DNA of 64,000 bases, taken from contig PKTB01000006.1 of assembly GCA_002869385.1 (NCBI GenBank), positions 124,001 to 188,000 of the forward strand, given 5' to 3'. How positions within the stretch are numbered: the first letter of the stretch is position 1; every line of letters starts with the position of its first letter. Source of the stretch: Marinilabiliales bacterium (GTDB lineage Bacteria > Bacteroidota > Bacteroidia > Bacteroidales > ML635J-15). Positions 28,027-38,300 of this stretch are shown in pieces. A program made the position numbers and the translations under genes. The notes below the pieces were generated by a model that worked only from the letters and a program-made list of their open reading frames with translations, was not told the origin of the DNA and did not search any database.

Positions 28027-29121
28027 ATGAATATTAAAATCATTTGTTTAGTAACAATTTTGCAAATATTTGCAATTTTTAGTTATGCACAAGCTCCTGA
28101 GTCATTTAAATATCAATCGATAATCAGAGATGCAGAAGGCAATGCCTTAACTGAACAAACAGTTGGAATTAAAGTCAGTATATTTGATGAATTAGTTGAT
28201 GGTACAGAGTATTATTTTGAAGAATACAATATTATTACTAATAGTTTTGGATTAATAAATCTTAATATTGGCAGCCAAAACCCTAGTTCTTTTTCAACGG
28301 TTGATTGGAGTAATGGGCCTTATTATTTAAGAGTTTATTTAGATCAAAACGGTGGAACTGATTATATTGAAATGGGAACTAGTGAATTATTAAGCGTTCC
28401 TTATGCTATATACGCAAATGTTGCAGACTCTGTAAACCTATCTGGAGATGAAAGTGTTTTTAACAACTGGGATAAAGACTTAAGTGATGACTTTGATGGA
28501 GAATGGAGTTCAATAGCAAATACTCCAAGCACAATTGCAGGATACGGAATTACTGATGCAATGACTACAGCACATGCTTCAAATTCAATAAATACATCTG
28601 ATATTACTAACTGGAATAATGCATATTCATGGGGAGATCATTCAGTACAAAATTACTTAGAAAAAAGCGGTGGTACAATGAGTGGAAATTTGAATGCAAG
28701 TGGTACATCCAATATTTCTGGTTTTAATGCAAACATAACGAATAGTACAAACTCTACTTACACTCTTTCTCAGTCTGATAATGGGAAAGTCATAAATATA
28801 AACAACTCCGGCAATGTCAGTTTTGTAATTCCTTCAGGCTTATCAGATGGTTTCAATTGTTTGGTTGTACAAAATGGCACAGGTCAAGTAGTCTTTAGTG
28901 CAGGATCGGGAGTTACAATACATAATAGACAGAATTTCGACAGAACTGCAGGACAATATGCGATAGCAACAATAGTAAATATAGGTTATGAAACATTCGT
29001 TATTTCTGGTGATATGCAATATAATTATGAAGAAAATACAAATTATTTTAATAATATTATTTACCTCACAATTATCAATTGGTCAAATTGTACTACCAGC
29101 TTATCAAGGTACATTTTATAG
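28027..29121 (+). CDS. Secreted protein with tail-fibre-like repeats
   Basis: Protein of 364 residues with signal peptide (about 1-21, SYAQ). The N-terminal half (about 25-130) resembles the domain found in many Bacteroidota surface proteins (PESFKYQSIIRDAEGN...LNIGSQNP...YLRVYLDQNGGTDYIEMGTS). It is followed by phage-tail-fibre-like GLY/SER-rich segments (KSGGTMSGNLNASG). The last 31 residues read into the next gene in another frame; a natural end near SGDMQY is likely, so the C-terminus is uncertain. Probably a surface or secreted structural protein. Confidence 0.7.
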   Translation: MNIKIICLVTILQIFAIFSYAQAPESFKYQSIIRDAEGNALTEQTVGIKVSIFDELVDGTEYYFEEYNIITNSFGLINLNIGSQNPSSFSTVDWSNGPYYLRVYLDQNGGTDYIEMGTSELLSVPYAIYANVADSVNLSGDESVFNNWDKDLSDDFDGEWSSIANTPSTIAGYGITDAMTTAHASNSINTSDITNWNNAYSWGDHSVQNYLEKSGGTMSGNLNASGTSNISGFNANITNSTNSTYTLSQSDNGKVININNSGNVSFVIPSGLSDGFNCLVVQNGTGQVVFSAGSGVTIHNRQNFDRTAGQYAIATIVNIGYETFVISGDMQYNYEENTNYFNNIIYLTIINWSNCTTSLSRYIL

Positions 29122-29761
29122 TCAAAATTGTGATTGCGGTATTGTTTATGATTATGATGGAAATATATACAATACCATTATAATTGGAAATCAATGTTGG
29201 ATGAAAGAGAATCTCAAAACAACTCATTACTCAGATGGAACTGAAATACCTGTCGGAAATATATGTGATTACGAAAATAACCCTACATACTCAGACACAT
29301 ATGGAAAGCTTTATACTTGGGCGTGAATAATGAATGGAGAACTTTCGAGTAATACTAATCCTAGTAATATTCAAGGAGTATGTCCAGTTGGTTGGCACCT
29401 TCCTAGCGATTCTGAATGGATAGAATTAGAAGTCTTTCTTGGCATGAGTACAGCTGATGCAAATCTTGATGCTAAATTAAGAGGAGATATAGGTGGGAAA
29501 CTAAAAGAGGTTGGAACTACACATTGGACAACACCAAATACAGGAGCCACAAATGAATCTGGGTTTACTGCCCTACCGGGAGGTACAAGAAACAATGTCG
29601 GGACATATTCAGGAATAGGACTTTATAATGCATTTTGGTCAGCAACCGAATCAAACTCCATACAATCGCAATACAGACTAATATACTATGACAACACTGC
29701 AATATGGAGAGGTCCTCACATGAAAGTCGATGCAAAAAGTATTAGGTGCATTAAAGATTAG
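29027..29761 (+). pseudogene. Secreted FISUMP-domain protein with in-frame TGA
   Basis: Signal peptide (about 1-18) and a fibrobacter-succinogenes-major-paralogous (FISUMP) domain, shown by GNQCWMKENLKTTHYSDG...GKLYTWA and VCPVGWHLPSDSEW. Then come GTTHWTTPNTGATNESGF, LPGG and CIKD at the end. TGA interrupts codon 100 (29324-29326), directly after the GKLYTWA motif, before IMNG. The domain is found in surface lipoproteins and secreted proteins of unknown role. The 5' end overlaps the preceding gene by 95 nt. Length about 244 codons. Confidence 0.82.
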
Positions 29762-29888
29762 CATTTTTTATTTTAAATATATCAGCTCCACCAAGCTTAC
29801 GAAGTAATTTCATAAGTTAATCAAAGAAAACATTGAGCAATAAGGATAATATTAAATCTATAAATCGTACAAGTTCAAATTGTGAACC

Positions 29889-29914
29889 ACATCGGTCACC
29901 TGTCACGCGACATC
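29889..29914 (+). repeat. GGTCACC-type dispersed repeat, upstream of ppa
   Basis: ATCGGTCACCTGTCACGCGACATCC contains the same GGTCACC/GTCACG unit as the other intergenic copies. It lies in the 207-nt gap between the FISUMP gene and the pyrophosphatase; nothing else is seen in this gap. Confidence 0.5.
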
Positions 29915-29968
29915 CAACAAACATTTGGCTATTGTTCAATTATTAACTTATTTTGCAAAAAAATAATT

Positions 29969-30634
29969 ATGGCAAAGAAAATATCAATAGACCCAATAGG
30001 AAAACTCCTTGGCTTAAGACATAAATCACATCCATGGCACGGGATAGAAATTGGTGAAAATGCCCCTGAAGAATTAACCTGCTTTATCGAAATGGTACCT
30101 ACTGATACTGTAAAATACGAAATTGATAAAGTTACTGGTTATCTTACAATTGACAGACCACAGAAGTTTTCTAGTATTCTACCAGCACTTTATGGATTTA
30201 TTCCACAAACATACTGCGGTAAAAGAGTAGGCAAAATGAGTGCTGAAGCAGTGAATAAACCCGATGTTGTTGGAGACGGCGACCCGTTGGATGTATGTAT
30301 CCTAACAGAAAAAGACGTTGCTCATGGTGATGTTCTTGCAAGAGCTATCCCTATTGGTGGATTCAAAATGATTGATGGTAATCATGCCGATGATAAGATT
30401 ATTGCTGTTCTTAAGAATGATGCAATGTATTCCAATTTTAAAGATATAAGTGAATTACCTGAATCTGTTGTTAATCGCTTAAAACATTACTTTCTTACTT
30501 ATAAAGAAATGCCTGGTGAAGTTGGAAAACGTTGCGAAATTGCTCATATTTACGGAAGAGAAAAAGCTCACGAATTAATCAGTCTTGCTGTTGATGACTA
30601 CAAAGAGCATATCGAGAAATTGATGTTTGAATAA
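29969..30634 (+). CDS. ppa: Inorganic pyrophosphatase (family I)
   Basis: Cytosolic enzyme of 221 residues from the ATG at 29969 (an upstream in-frame extension to 29882 is repeat sequence). The family I metal motif GDGDPLDV (DxDPxD) is at about 104-111, with SILPALYGFIPQTYCG as the N-terminal signature and K and Y active-site residues around it. It hydrolyses pyrophosphate made by biosynthesis. Monocistronic; the stop lies directly before an intergenic repeat. Confidence 0.93.
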   Translation: MAKKISIDPIGKLLGLRHKSHPWHGIEIGENAPEELTCFIEMVPTDTVKYEIDKVTGYLTIDRPQKFSSILPALYGFIPQTYCGKRVGKMSAEAVNKPDVVGDGDPLDVCILTEKDVAHGDVLARAIPIGGFKMIDGNHADDKIIAVLKNDAMYSNFKDISELPESVVNRLKHYFLTYKEMPGEVGKRCEIAHIYGREKAHELISLAVDDYKEHIEKLMFE

Positions 30635-30665
30635 AATGTTTGATGACCGATGACGGATGTCAGAT
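30635..30665 (+). repeat. Dispersed intergenic repeat (GATGACCGATGACGGATG family), copy 2
   Basis: It begins right after the ppa stop with AATGTTTGATGACCG and follows with ATGACGGATG, almost the same as 27236-27270. Shared placement directly after a stop codon is notable. Confidence 0.7.
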
Positions 30666-30720
30666 ATTGGGGAATGCTAGAAGGCCGAAGTGGAAAATAT
30701 TAATTACAAGTTTACTACTT

Positions 30721-30755
30721 TCTGATTTCTGTCCTCTGAACTCTGACTTCTGATT
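30721..30755 (+). repeat. Degenerate TCTGACT repeat
   Basis: TCTGATTTCTGTCCTCTGAACTCTGACTTCTGATT is a loose tandem of 7-8-nt TCTGAC-like units, similar to 27370-27400. Confidence 0.5.
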
Positions 30756-30785
30756 TTCCGATTACTAATTACAAACATTTGCCGA

Positions 30786-32030
30786 TCACCTACTCACCAA
30801 GCCCTCCTCCCCATTTATCGCACCGCACATAATCTTCTCCGGAGTTTTATCTGCACTATTTACATATTTAAATGACTTACGTTTTACAATATACCTATCC
30901 TTACGTTTACGGTATTTAAGATCCAACATTGATTCATCTGCAAGGTAAGATATGCCATGCTTATCTGTTGAAACAACAACAACTTTTGGCTCTTTAGTTA
31001 AATCAACTTCATCCAGCTTATATGTTCGTCTTTTTATATTATCACCTCTCGAGAGATACATTTCATCTGGATAAATTTGACAGACATCTGATGATTTAAA
31101 ACCTCTAATCTTAACTTCCGGACCGGTTTTTTCACATACTAAACCAAAGGTTTTGTCAATATTCATTCCTTTAAATTCACTAACTTCAAAAACATAATAC
31201 GAAGGATTTCCTTGTTCGAATGACAATTCTGCTTCATACTCCTTCCAAACTTTTCCTTTCTTTTCTCCATTGTCCTCAAAATATAATTTCATATCTGTAT
31301 CATATTCTTGTCCTTCTAATAAAGGAATTTTAATTGTTACCTTACTTCCTCCGTTTTGTTGAACAACTTCGTTATCAATTTGTGGTTTCACATATAACAT
31401 CCCAGCAGAGCTTAAACAGTTTCCATCATCCGTTTGCAAACTACTTCCGTTATTTAATATATCACAAATTTAGTAAACCTCATTAATTTCAAAATCAACA
31501 TCAGATAATTTATAAGGGAAAAATGCACCTGCTTCAATTTCGATTACTGTACCTTTATCTGTCTCTATTACAAGGTCCGGCTCATATTCTTGCCAGATTT
31601 CTCTTGTCGACTTATCATTTTCCTCTACATATAAAACAGATATTAATACACTTCTGTTTGCACTTAATTCAATAGTATTTTCATCTGAAATGAGAGGCTT
31701 ATTCTCTCCAAAATAATCCAAAACGACAAGCTCAGGATCAATCCCTTTTGAAATTATATATTCATAAACGGCTTCCACTCTGTTTCTAGACAGTAACATA
31801 TTTGAATCTTCGTTTCCTGTTGAATCAGCTCGACCATATAAATGTATTTTATAATCCGATTCGCTAATGATTTCACATAAACTATCTAAACTCTGTTTGA
31901 AAACTTCGTGAATTTCATATTTATCCACATCAAAAAGGACTACTCTGTTAACTAATTCCTGTGCTGATAAAAAACTGTTTAATAAAAAAATAACACTCAG
32001 GCTGGCGGCAAAATTTCTTAGTGTTTTCAT
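30786..32030 (-). pseudogene. OmpA-like outer-membrane protein with in-frame TAA
   Basis: A 414-codon envelope protein with signal peptide (about 1-23) and an N-terminal OmpA-like peptidoglycan-binding domain (about 28-140). Its NRVVLFDVDKYEI, GRADSTGNEDSNMLLSRNRVEAV and ANRSVLI segments match the family. TAA at codon 187 (31470-31472) interrupts it; reading continues in the same frame for another 227 codons with a beta-rich C-terminal half that I cannot assign. Without the second half the OmpA domain would still be made, which suggests the stop could be tolerated. Lost residue unknown (context NEVY-stop-ICD). Confidence 0.82.
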
Positions 32031-32240
32031 AATGTCTTATTTTTAGTTAAAAAAATGCATAGCAGTAGCGGAACCGAAGAAAACGGATAAACAAAAATGT
32101 GTATTTTGGAAATGATTTCTTACTCCCTCAAAAGTAAAAAGACTTACTTTCTACGCTGCTTTATCTTTAACGCCAAAAAGAGCTTATTTATTGTAATTTT
32201 TCTAATTTTTAACAAAGAATGCAAATGAAACACCTGCCAT

Positions 32241-32266
32241 TGGTCATCCGTCATCGGTCACCGGTC
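32241..32266 (-). repeat. GGTCATC-type repeat, providing the POT gene stop
   Basis: The plus strand reads TGGTCATCCGTCATCGGTCA followed by CCGGTC. Its minus-strand version supplies the last codons TGDR and the TGA stop of the POT-type gene, so an intergenic repeat forms the end of a coding region. Confidence 0.65.
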
Positions 32267-33708
32267 TTTTTACTAACCACCAACCAATTAAACAAGATCA
32301 TTGCAACAACAGTTACTCCACCAATTGCAGCAAAAATCATCCAGATATTATAAGGCTGATAAGTGTTCCATAAATAGACAGTAAGGTCATGACCGTGAAG
32401 ATTCATTAGTTCTCCTGCCCTATTTATATAATCAGTTTGGCTAAACGAATCAGATATTTCAGGTATATCCAAGCCCCGTTTCTCTACTTCCATTTTCAAT
32501 AGGGTGATTTTGTCAGAATGTTTTTGATAGACGCTTCCCGACAATATTCCGGCAAAGAAGTTTCCTCCTGCCATAGGCAAAAAACTGCACCCCATATAAA
32601 GAGCTGTTTTACCAGGAGGAGCGATCTTTCCAATATATTCTGTAATCTTTGGAGATCCCGCCATTTCGCCTAATCCAAATATCAAAATACTTATAAATAA
32701 GAACATTGGATTATTTGTTATAAAAGTTAGCGACAGACCGATTGTAGAAACAATAAACCCACTAATCATTGAGTGAATTGGTTTCATTTTCATTACAACA
32801 TATGAAATAATCAGTTGAAAGATAATAATGTACATTGCATCAATATTTGTAAGCATTTCAGCGGCAATTGTCTTTTCCTCTGTTCCGATTTGCTCAGCTA
32901 ACCAAGGCCATATTCTGTAAATATTATCATAAACAACAGATGTGTCCATCCATTGATCAATAAAAACAGGTAAAGTATAAAACAGCTGATTATACATTGT
33001 CCAAAAACCAACAATAATCAAGAGAAATAGTACAAATTTTAAATCTTTCAGCGCTTCAATTATATTTCGAAATATTGTTTTTATTTCTTCACCAAAAGTT
33101 TTAGTAGATTCTTCTCTTTCCGGTTCTTTAAAAAACAAAAGCACAATTATCATATTAAATACTATTACTCCTGCCGATATATTGAAAACATTAACCCATC
33201 CACTTTGTCGGGCAAGTGAAGCAACTATCGGACCTACAAATGCACCAATATTCACAATCATATAAAATATTCCAAATCCCATTGATGAAGTTTCGTCATC
33301 TGTAGTTTTAGCAACACATGCAGAAATAATCGGCTTAAACAAAGCTGCTCCAAGAGCTAACATAATGAAAACTGCAAAAACCGATTCGTATGTCGAAACA
33401 CGCCCAAGTAGAAAATATGAACTAGCAATCAATGTATATGCAATTATTAGAACTTTTTTATAGCCAATTCTATCTGCAATGGCGCCTGTTATGACAGGGA
33501 GAAAATACAAAAAACCAACAACTGAGCCCATCATCATTCCCTTTTGAGCTTGTGTAAAACCTAAAGCTCCTGTATCGGTAGAGCCTGTAAGGTAAAGAGC
33601 AAAAAGCATAAACATTCCATACCAAGCCCAACGTTCAAATAGCTCCATAATATTTGCTACCCAAAATGTTCTTGGAAATTTCTTTAGTATCTTGACAAAT
33701 TTTGGCAT
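32251..33708 (-). CDS. POT/MFS-type peptide transporter
   Basis: Membrane protein of 485 residues with 12-14 membrane segments. The N-terminal segment contains NIMELFERWAWYGMFML, matching the ExxER-Y-type motif of proton-dependent oligopeptide transporters, and later GALGFTQAQKGMMMGS and GAIADRIGYKKV. A long central loop lies at about 250-285. It likely takes up di- or tripeptides (inference); the divergent ends leave other MFS roles open. The stop falls inside a dispersed repeat; a TAGATTTG box lies 17 nt upstream. Confidence 0.82.
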   Translation of the reverse strand: MPKFVKILKKFPRTFWVANIMELFERWAWYGMFMLFALYLTGSTDTGALGFTQAQKGMMMGSVVGFLYFLPVITGAIADRIGYKKVLIIAYTLIASSYFLLGRVSTYESVFAVFIMLALGAALFKPIISACVAKTTDDETSSMGFGIFYMIVNIGAFVGPIVASLARQSGWVNVFNISAGVIVFNMIIVLLFFKEPEREESTKTFGEEIKTIFRNIIEALKDLKFVLFLLIIVGFWTMYNQLFYTLPVFIDQWMDTSVVYDNIYRIWPWLAEQIGTEEKTIAAEMLTNIDAMYIIIFQLIISYVVMKMKPIHSMISGFIVSTIGLSLTFITNNPMFLFISILIFGLGEMAGSPKITEYIGKIAPPGKTALYMGCSFLPMAGGNFFAGILSGSVYQKHSDKITLLKMEVEKRGLDIPEISDSFSQTDYINRAGELMNLHGHDLTVYLWNTYQPYNIWMIFAAIGGVTVVAMILFNWLVVSKKTGDR

Positions 33709-33724
33709 AATATTTTCTTTGTCA

Positions 33725-33732
33725 CAAATCTA
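33725..33732 (-). promoter_or_regulatory. Bacteroidota -7 box (TAGATTTG)
   Basis: The minus strand reads TAGATTTG, matching TAnnTTTG, 17 nt ahead of the POT-type transporter start. Confidence 0.5.
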
Positions 33733-33864
33733 TAATATTATTTATAAATGGTAAACTTTAAATTATAACATATTGAATAGTTAGTGATGGAACCTAAAGA
33801 AAGGGCTAAGTCACACTCCATACCCTATGATTATTGTTCCATGCAAATAAATTAAATATTTTTT

Positions 33865-33872
33865 TATTTTTG
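33865..33872 (+). promoter_or_regulatory. Bacteroidota -7 box (TATTTTTG)
   Basis: TATTTTTG matches TAnnTTTG 26 nt ahead of the 434-residue protein start at 33898. The 5' context is AT-rich. Confidence 0.45.
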
Positions 33873-33897
33873 TGATGAAATTTAAGCTAATAAAACT

Positions 33898-35202
33898 ATG
33901 AAAAGACTTTTTTACTTTGCCCTATTTGCAATTATTTCAATTAATGTAGCAGCATTTGACTTTGAATTAAGCTCAGTTGTTAAACATCCTGACAAAAACG
34001 AAATATTTATTGCAGGAACATTTAAAACAATTATTGTTTTAGATTCTGAAACAGGAAAAACAATACGTACATTTGCTGTTGACGAACCTATTTCAGACAT
34101 AGAATTTAATCAGGATGCGAGCATGCTACTTGCTCAGGTAAAATCAAAACTTTTTTTATTAAATCCTGAAAGCGGAGAAGAGTTGTTTTCTAAAAACGGA
34201 TATAGTTTTCAGCTATTTGAACAATGTCCATACTTTATTGAACTAAAAGCTTACGGAGATACAAAAGTCATCTTATATGACAGTAAAAACACAGACGTCG
34301 TAAAAGAAATCCCACTGAATTTCCAACCAAAAGAATGTGCTTTTGATAAAGAGTTTAACAATATCTTTATTACTTCTGCAAAGATTGAAATCGGGAATTC
34401 AGAAGAGAAAAAAACACTATCAGGAAAAGTTGAGAAATCCGAATCATATAATTGTTACAATTCAGCCTATATTAAGAAGCAAGACGATGGTTTTGGATCA
34501 TATATTTTAAAATTTGATATTAAAAATGATGAAATTTCAAAAAAAATAACTTGTCCTTTTGACTTTACTGCAACTTACGGATTTTCCTTACTACCAAAAG
34601 GAAACGAAATATTTATTGCTGACTGGGATATGGTAATAAAAGTAGACAAAAAAGATATTAGCACAGCAATAGAGTGTGAGGATGCTACTTTTAATTATGC
34701 TTCAAATTTCTCTGATAATGAAAACTTCATTTGTATTGCATCAACAAAAACAGGCATATTGTACGATATAGAAAATTCCGAGTGGAAAGAATTTGATTTG
34801 CGAGATAGTTTTGAATTTGCATACACAACAGATATAATAAGCTATGACGAAAAGATATGGCTCTTATCAAAAGATTATACACTAATTGCGATGAATTATA
34901 GCGGCGAAAAGCTTGATAACTTTAAAATTGATGACGCAGGTGACGAAGGATTTAATGTCTATTACCACAATGGCTATTCAAAACAGGAAGACCGTGACAA
35001 AGAAGCAGCTATAATAAATTCTCTTTTAACAGAAATGTCGTTTGAAAATATAAATCTGGAAGATTATATCGGCAAAAGTGATGTAGTATTAGCAAACTTT
35101 AAAACAGCTACCGAGGCTCAAAACTTCTGTAAACAACTTAAAGACAATAAATTACAATATGTAACTAAAATTGCTCCAGCTGACAGAAAAACTGAAAAGT
35201 AA
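33898..35202 (+). CDS. Exported protein with WD40/YVTN-like repeats, function unknown
   Basis: Protein of 434 residues with a signal peptide (about 1-20, NVAAF). The first two thirds have beta-propeller-like strands, for example VVKHPDKNEIFIAGTFKTII followed by VLDSETGKTIRTF and later LLPKGNEIFIADWDMV, similar to YVTN/WD40 repeats. The C-terminus (about 370-434) is helical, with KTATEAQNFCKQLKDNK resembling SPOR-type sequences. I do not recognise a known family. Probably periplasmic or outer-membrane-associated. It stands alone between the POT-type transporter and the amidase. Confidence 0.6.
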   Translation: MKRLFYFALFAIISINVAAFDFELSSVVKHPDKNEIFIAGTFKTIIVLDSETGKTIRTFAVDEPISDIEFNQDASMLLAQVKSKLFLLNPESGEELFSKNGYSFQLFEQCPYFIELKAYGDTKVILYDSKNTDVVKEIPLNFQPKECAFDKEFNNIFITSAKIEIGNSEEKKTLSGKVEKSESYNCYNSAYIKKQDDGFGSYILKFDIKNDEISKKITCPFDFTATYGFSLLPKGNEIFIADWDMVIKVDKKDISTAIECEDATFNYASNFSDNENFICIASTKTGILYDIENSEWKEFDLRDSFEFAYTTDIISYDEKIWLLSKDYTLIAMNYSGEKLDNFKIDDAGDEGFNVYYHNGYSKQEDRDKEAAIINSLLTEMSFENINLEDYIGKSDVVLANFKTATEAQNFCKQLKDNKLQYVTKIAPADRKTEK

Positions 35203-35233
35203 AGATTGTTTAGTATAACATAACATTAACAAC

Positions 35234-35279
35234 TGGTCACCCGAAATCGGTCATCGATCATCGGTCACCCGTCATCACT
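35234..35279 (+). repeat. GGTCATC-type repeat, longest copy
   Basis: CTGGTCACCCGAAATCGGTC followed by ATCGATCATCGGTCACCCGTCATCAC contains seven-nt-spaced GGTCA units. It fills most of the 165-nt gap between the 434-residue protein and the amidase gene and is the longest member of the family in this window. Confidence 0.65.
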
Positions 35280-35367
35280 CACCCTTTGATCTAAAAATAA
35301 CATCCCATATCATTTATTTAATGATTTTTTCTTATATTGCATTCATTGATTGAGAAATAGCTACGAC

Positions 35368-38300
35368 ATGAGAAGATTTTTTACTTTAGCATTTATAATG
35401 CTCACTATTACTGGCTTTGCACAATTAAGAACAAGTGTAATCTCCAGCTTTTCTGAAAATGAAACAAGTATAATAGCATATAAAATTGATGAGCCTGTTA
35501 TTCGCGATGTAAATGGTGGATATGGATTTATCCTCAAAACTCCCATAGAGTTTACATCTTGTGCTGTCGGTTGGAAGTCCAGTACAAATAATTATCCTGC
35601 CGGACTATTTTAGCTTGTTTATAAAATTCATAAACCTGGAAAAGGTTGGACCGACTGGCAAATTGATGATGGATTTACAAATCCGGGTGATGCACGAACA
35701 GATTTTTATCAATCTGACCTACTTTTTGGAATAGATGAATATACTCATGATTCAATTGAGTTTTATATCCACTGTCCTGAAGGTGAAGAGATTACAGAAG
35801 TTTATTTAATTCTACAAGATATTAGTAAATCTATTGATGCAGATGCTATTTTAGAAGGCGACACTAATGGTTCTAAAGCATGTCCAGAATTACCTGCAAT
35901 TATACCACGATCAGAATGGTGCGGTTCATATACTTAATGTCATAATCCAACTTATGCTGTTACATACAGAACTCCTACACATACAGTTATTCATCATGGT
36001 GCAAGTCCTGATTCATACACAGATGGGTATGCGATAGTTAGATCTTACTGGAATTATCATGTAAATTATAATGGGTGGAGCGATATAGGGTATAATTATC
36101 TTGTTGACAAATACGGAAATCTTTTCCAAGGAAGGCACAATCCAAGTATGCCATACACAGATGTTCATGGTGCACATGCAGTGTATTCAAACACATATTC
36201 TATCGGCGTTAACTTTCTTGGGAACTCCGATGCTCCTGAAACAGCCCCAACAACTCCACAATTGCAAAAATGTGCCGAATTTCTTGCATGGTGGTTCGAT
36301 TATAAAGGCTACGACCCATTATCATCAGCAAGTATTTTAAACCAAGCAGGAACAGAATGGATAACAGAACCTTTAATTTGTGGACACCGTGATGTAAATC
36401 CGGGCGGTACAACATGTCCCGGAGATGCTTTATATGCACTTTTACCAGACATCAGAACTTCAACAAATCAGATAATCATTGATTGTTCAAGTCCGTCAGA
36501 TACAGAAGCCCCAACTACATCAATCTCTACTGACAGAAATTGGTATAATTCAGAATTCGAAGTAATGTTTTCTGATGCCGACAATGCTGGTGGCACAGGT
36601 GTAAAATACAGCTTTCATCAAATAATGGACTATGATGGCACTGAATGGAGAGCAAATTCTGATAATGGTTTCTTTAATGATAACTTCACATCAGCTATAC
36701 ATAGCGAATGGACTCAACTTGATGGGACATGGTCAATAAATTCAGAACATTTACTACAATCAGACGAGACAACAAGTAACTCTAATATATATGCAAGTGT
36801 AAGTCAGGAAGCAGGGAATACTTATCTTTATCACTGGCAGCAAAAATTATCCGGTTCTGGTGCAAACAGAAGGTCAGGCATGCATGTTTTCTGTAGTGAT
36901 CCAACAGATAGTGGCCGAGGTGATTCATATATGATCTACCTTAGAGTTGACAAAAACACTGTTCAGATTTATGAATATGATGATGGTTCATATGCTAATC
37001 CTGACGGATGGTTAATCACTGAAGATTTTACAATTGATGTAGACACCTGGTATGATGTTAAGCTTATAATCAATACAAATACCGGAATAATCGATTTATA
37101 TATCGATGATGTTTTAGCTGCTTCAGCAACTGATATTACCCCTCTTACAACAGGAATAGCTATTTCTCCACGCACAGGTGATTGTCAAACAGAGTATGAC
37201 GACATTAAAGTCTATACACATAGAAATAATACAATAGATGTCTTGCCTGTAATCTCAACAGAGGCCGACATACGTTACCAAAGCCCTTCTACAACTGAAG
37301 AAGCCGGAAGAATTAGAACGATTTTAATTGATAATGCAGATAATTGGTCAGAAAGTGTTTCTAAAAATATCTTTACAGATTTTGATGCTCCATCAACAAG
37401 TATAAATGTTAGCGGAAGCTGGCAAACTGATGATTTTACAAGTAATTTCACAGATACCGATGATTTAAGTGGTATAGAAAAAAGTTTGTATTGTGTATCA
37501 GATTTTAATGGATCAAAATGGACTGCAAATATGGAAAACGGATTTGCCTACAATTCATTTGATTCAGAAATCGGTACTGAATGGACTAGTCAAGTAGGAA
37601 CATGGACCCAGTCATCAGGAAAATTAGTACAAACAGACGAAACAGAAGGTAATACAAACTTATATGCTTATTTACAACAAGATCTATCAAACAGATATTT
37701 ATATGAATTTGATTTAACAATTGACGGAACTGATGCTAATAAACGTGGTGGGTTCCACTATTTCAGTGATGATCCTACACTAACAAATCGCGGAAATGGT
37801 TACTTTGTTTGGTTTAGATGGTCAAGTCAGGAATTAGAATTCTACAAAGTTACTGATGATGTTTTCTCACTAGAAAAATATTACGATATCGAATTAATTG
37901 CAGGACAATCTTATAACATCAAAGTAATTTACGACAGAATTACAGGTGATACTTTTGTTTATATGGATGATATCTTAGTTGGTGAATACAAAGATTCCGA
38001 GCCGTATAATACAGGTAATTATGTTTCTTTCCGCAGTGGAAATTCTAACATGTCAATTGATAATTTTAAAGTTTACAGATCCAGATATCCGGATGCAACA
38101 ATTACATTATCAGAAACAACAGATGACATCAGGTACGAGAGTGTCTCGCCCGGCAATGACGCGGCTATGATATATTCAATTGTACACGACTCTGCCAAAA
38201 ATATTTCAGCTACTACAACTATTGGAGTCAAAGTTGACTGGACAGGACCAATAACCAGTGGATCTGTTTATGATGGTAGTTCAACAGATATTGACATCAC

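Noticed and set aside
28560..28720. Tail-fibre-like segment as evidence of prophage
   Set aside because: The protein has a signal peptide and no other phage genes are near; such segments are common in Bacteroidota surface proteins.
27236..35279. CRISPR array or mobile element
   Set aside because: Repeats are dispersed in five gaps, differ in sequence and spacing, and no cas or transposase genes are present.
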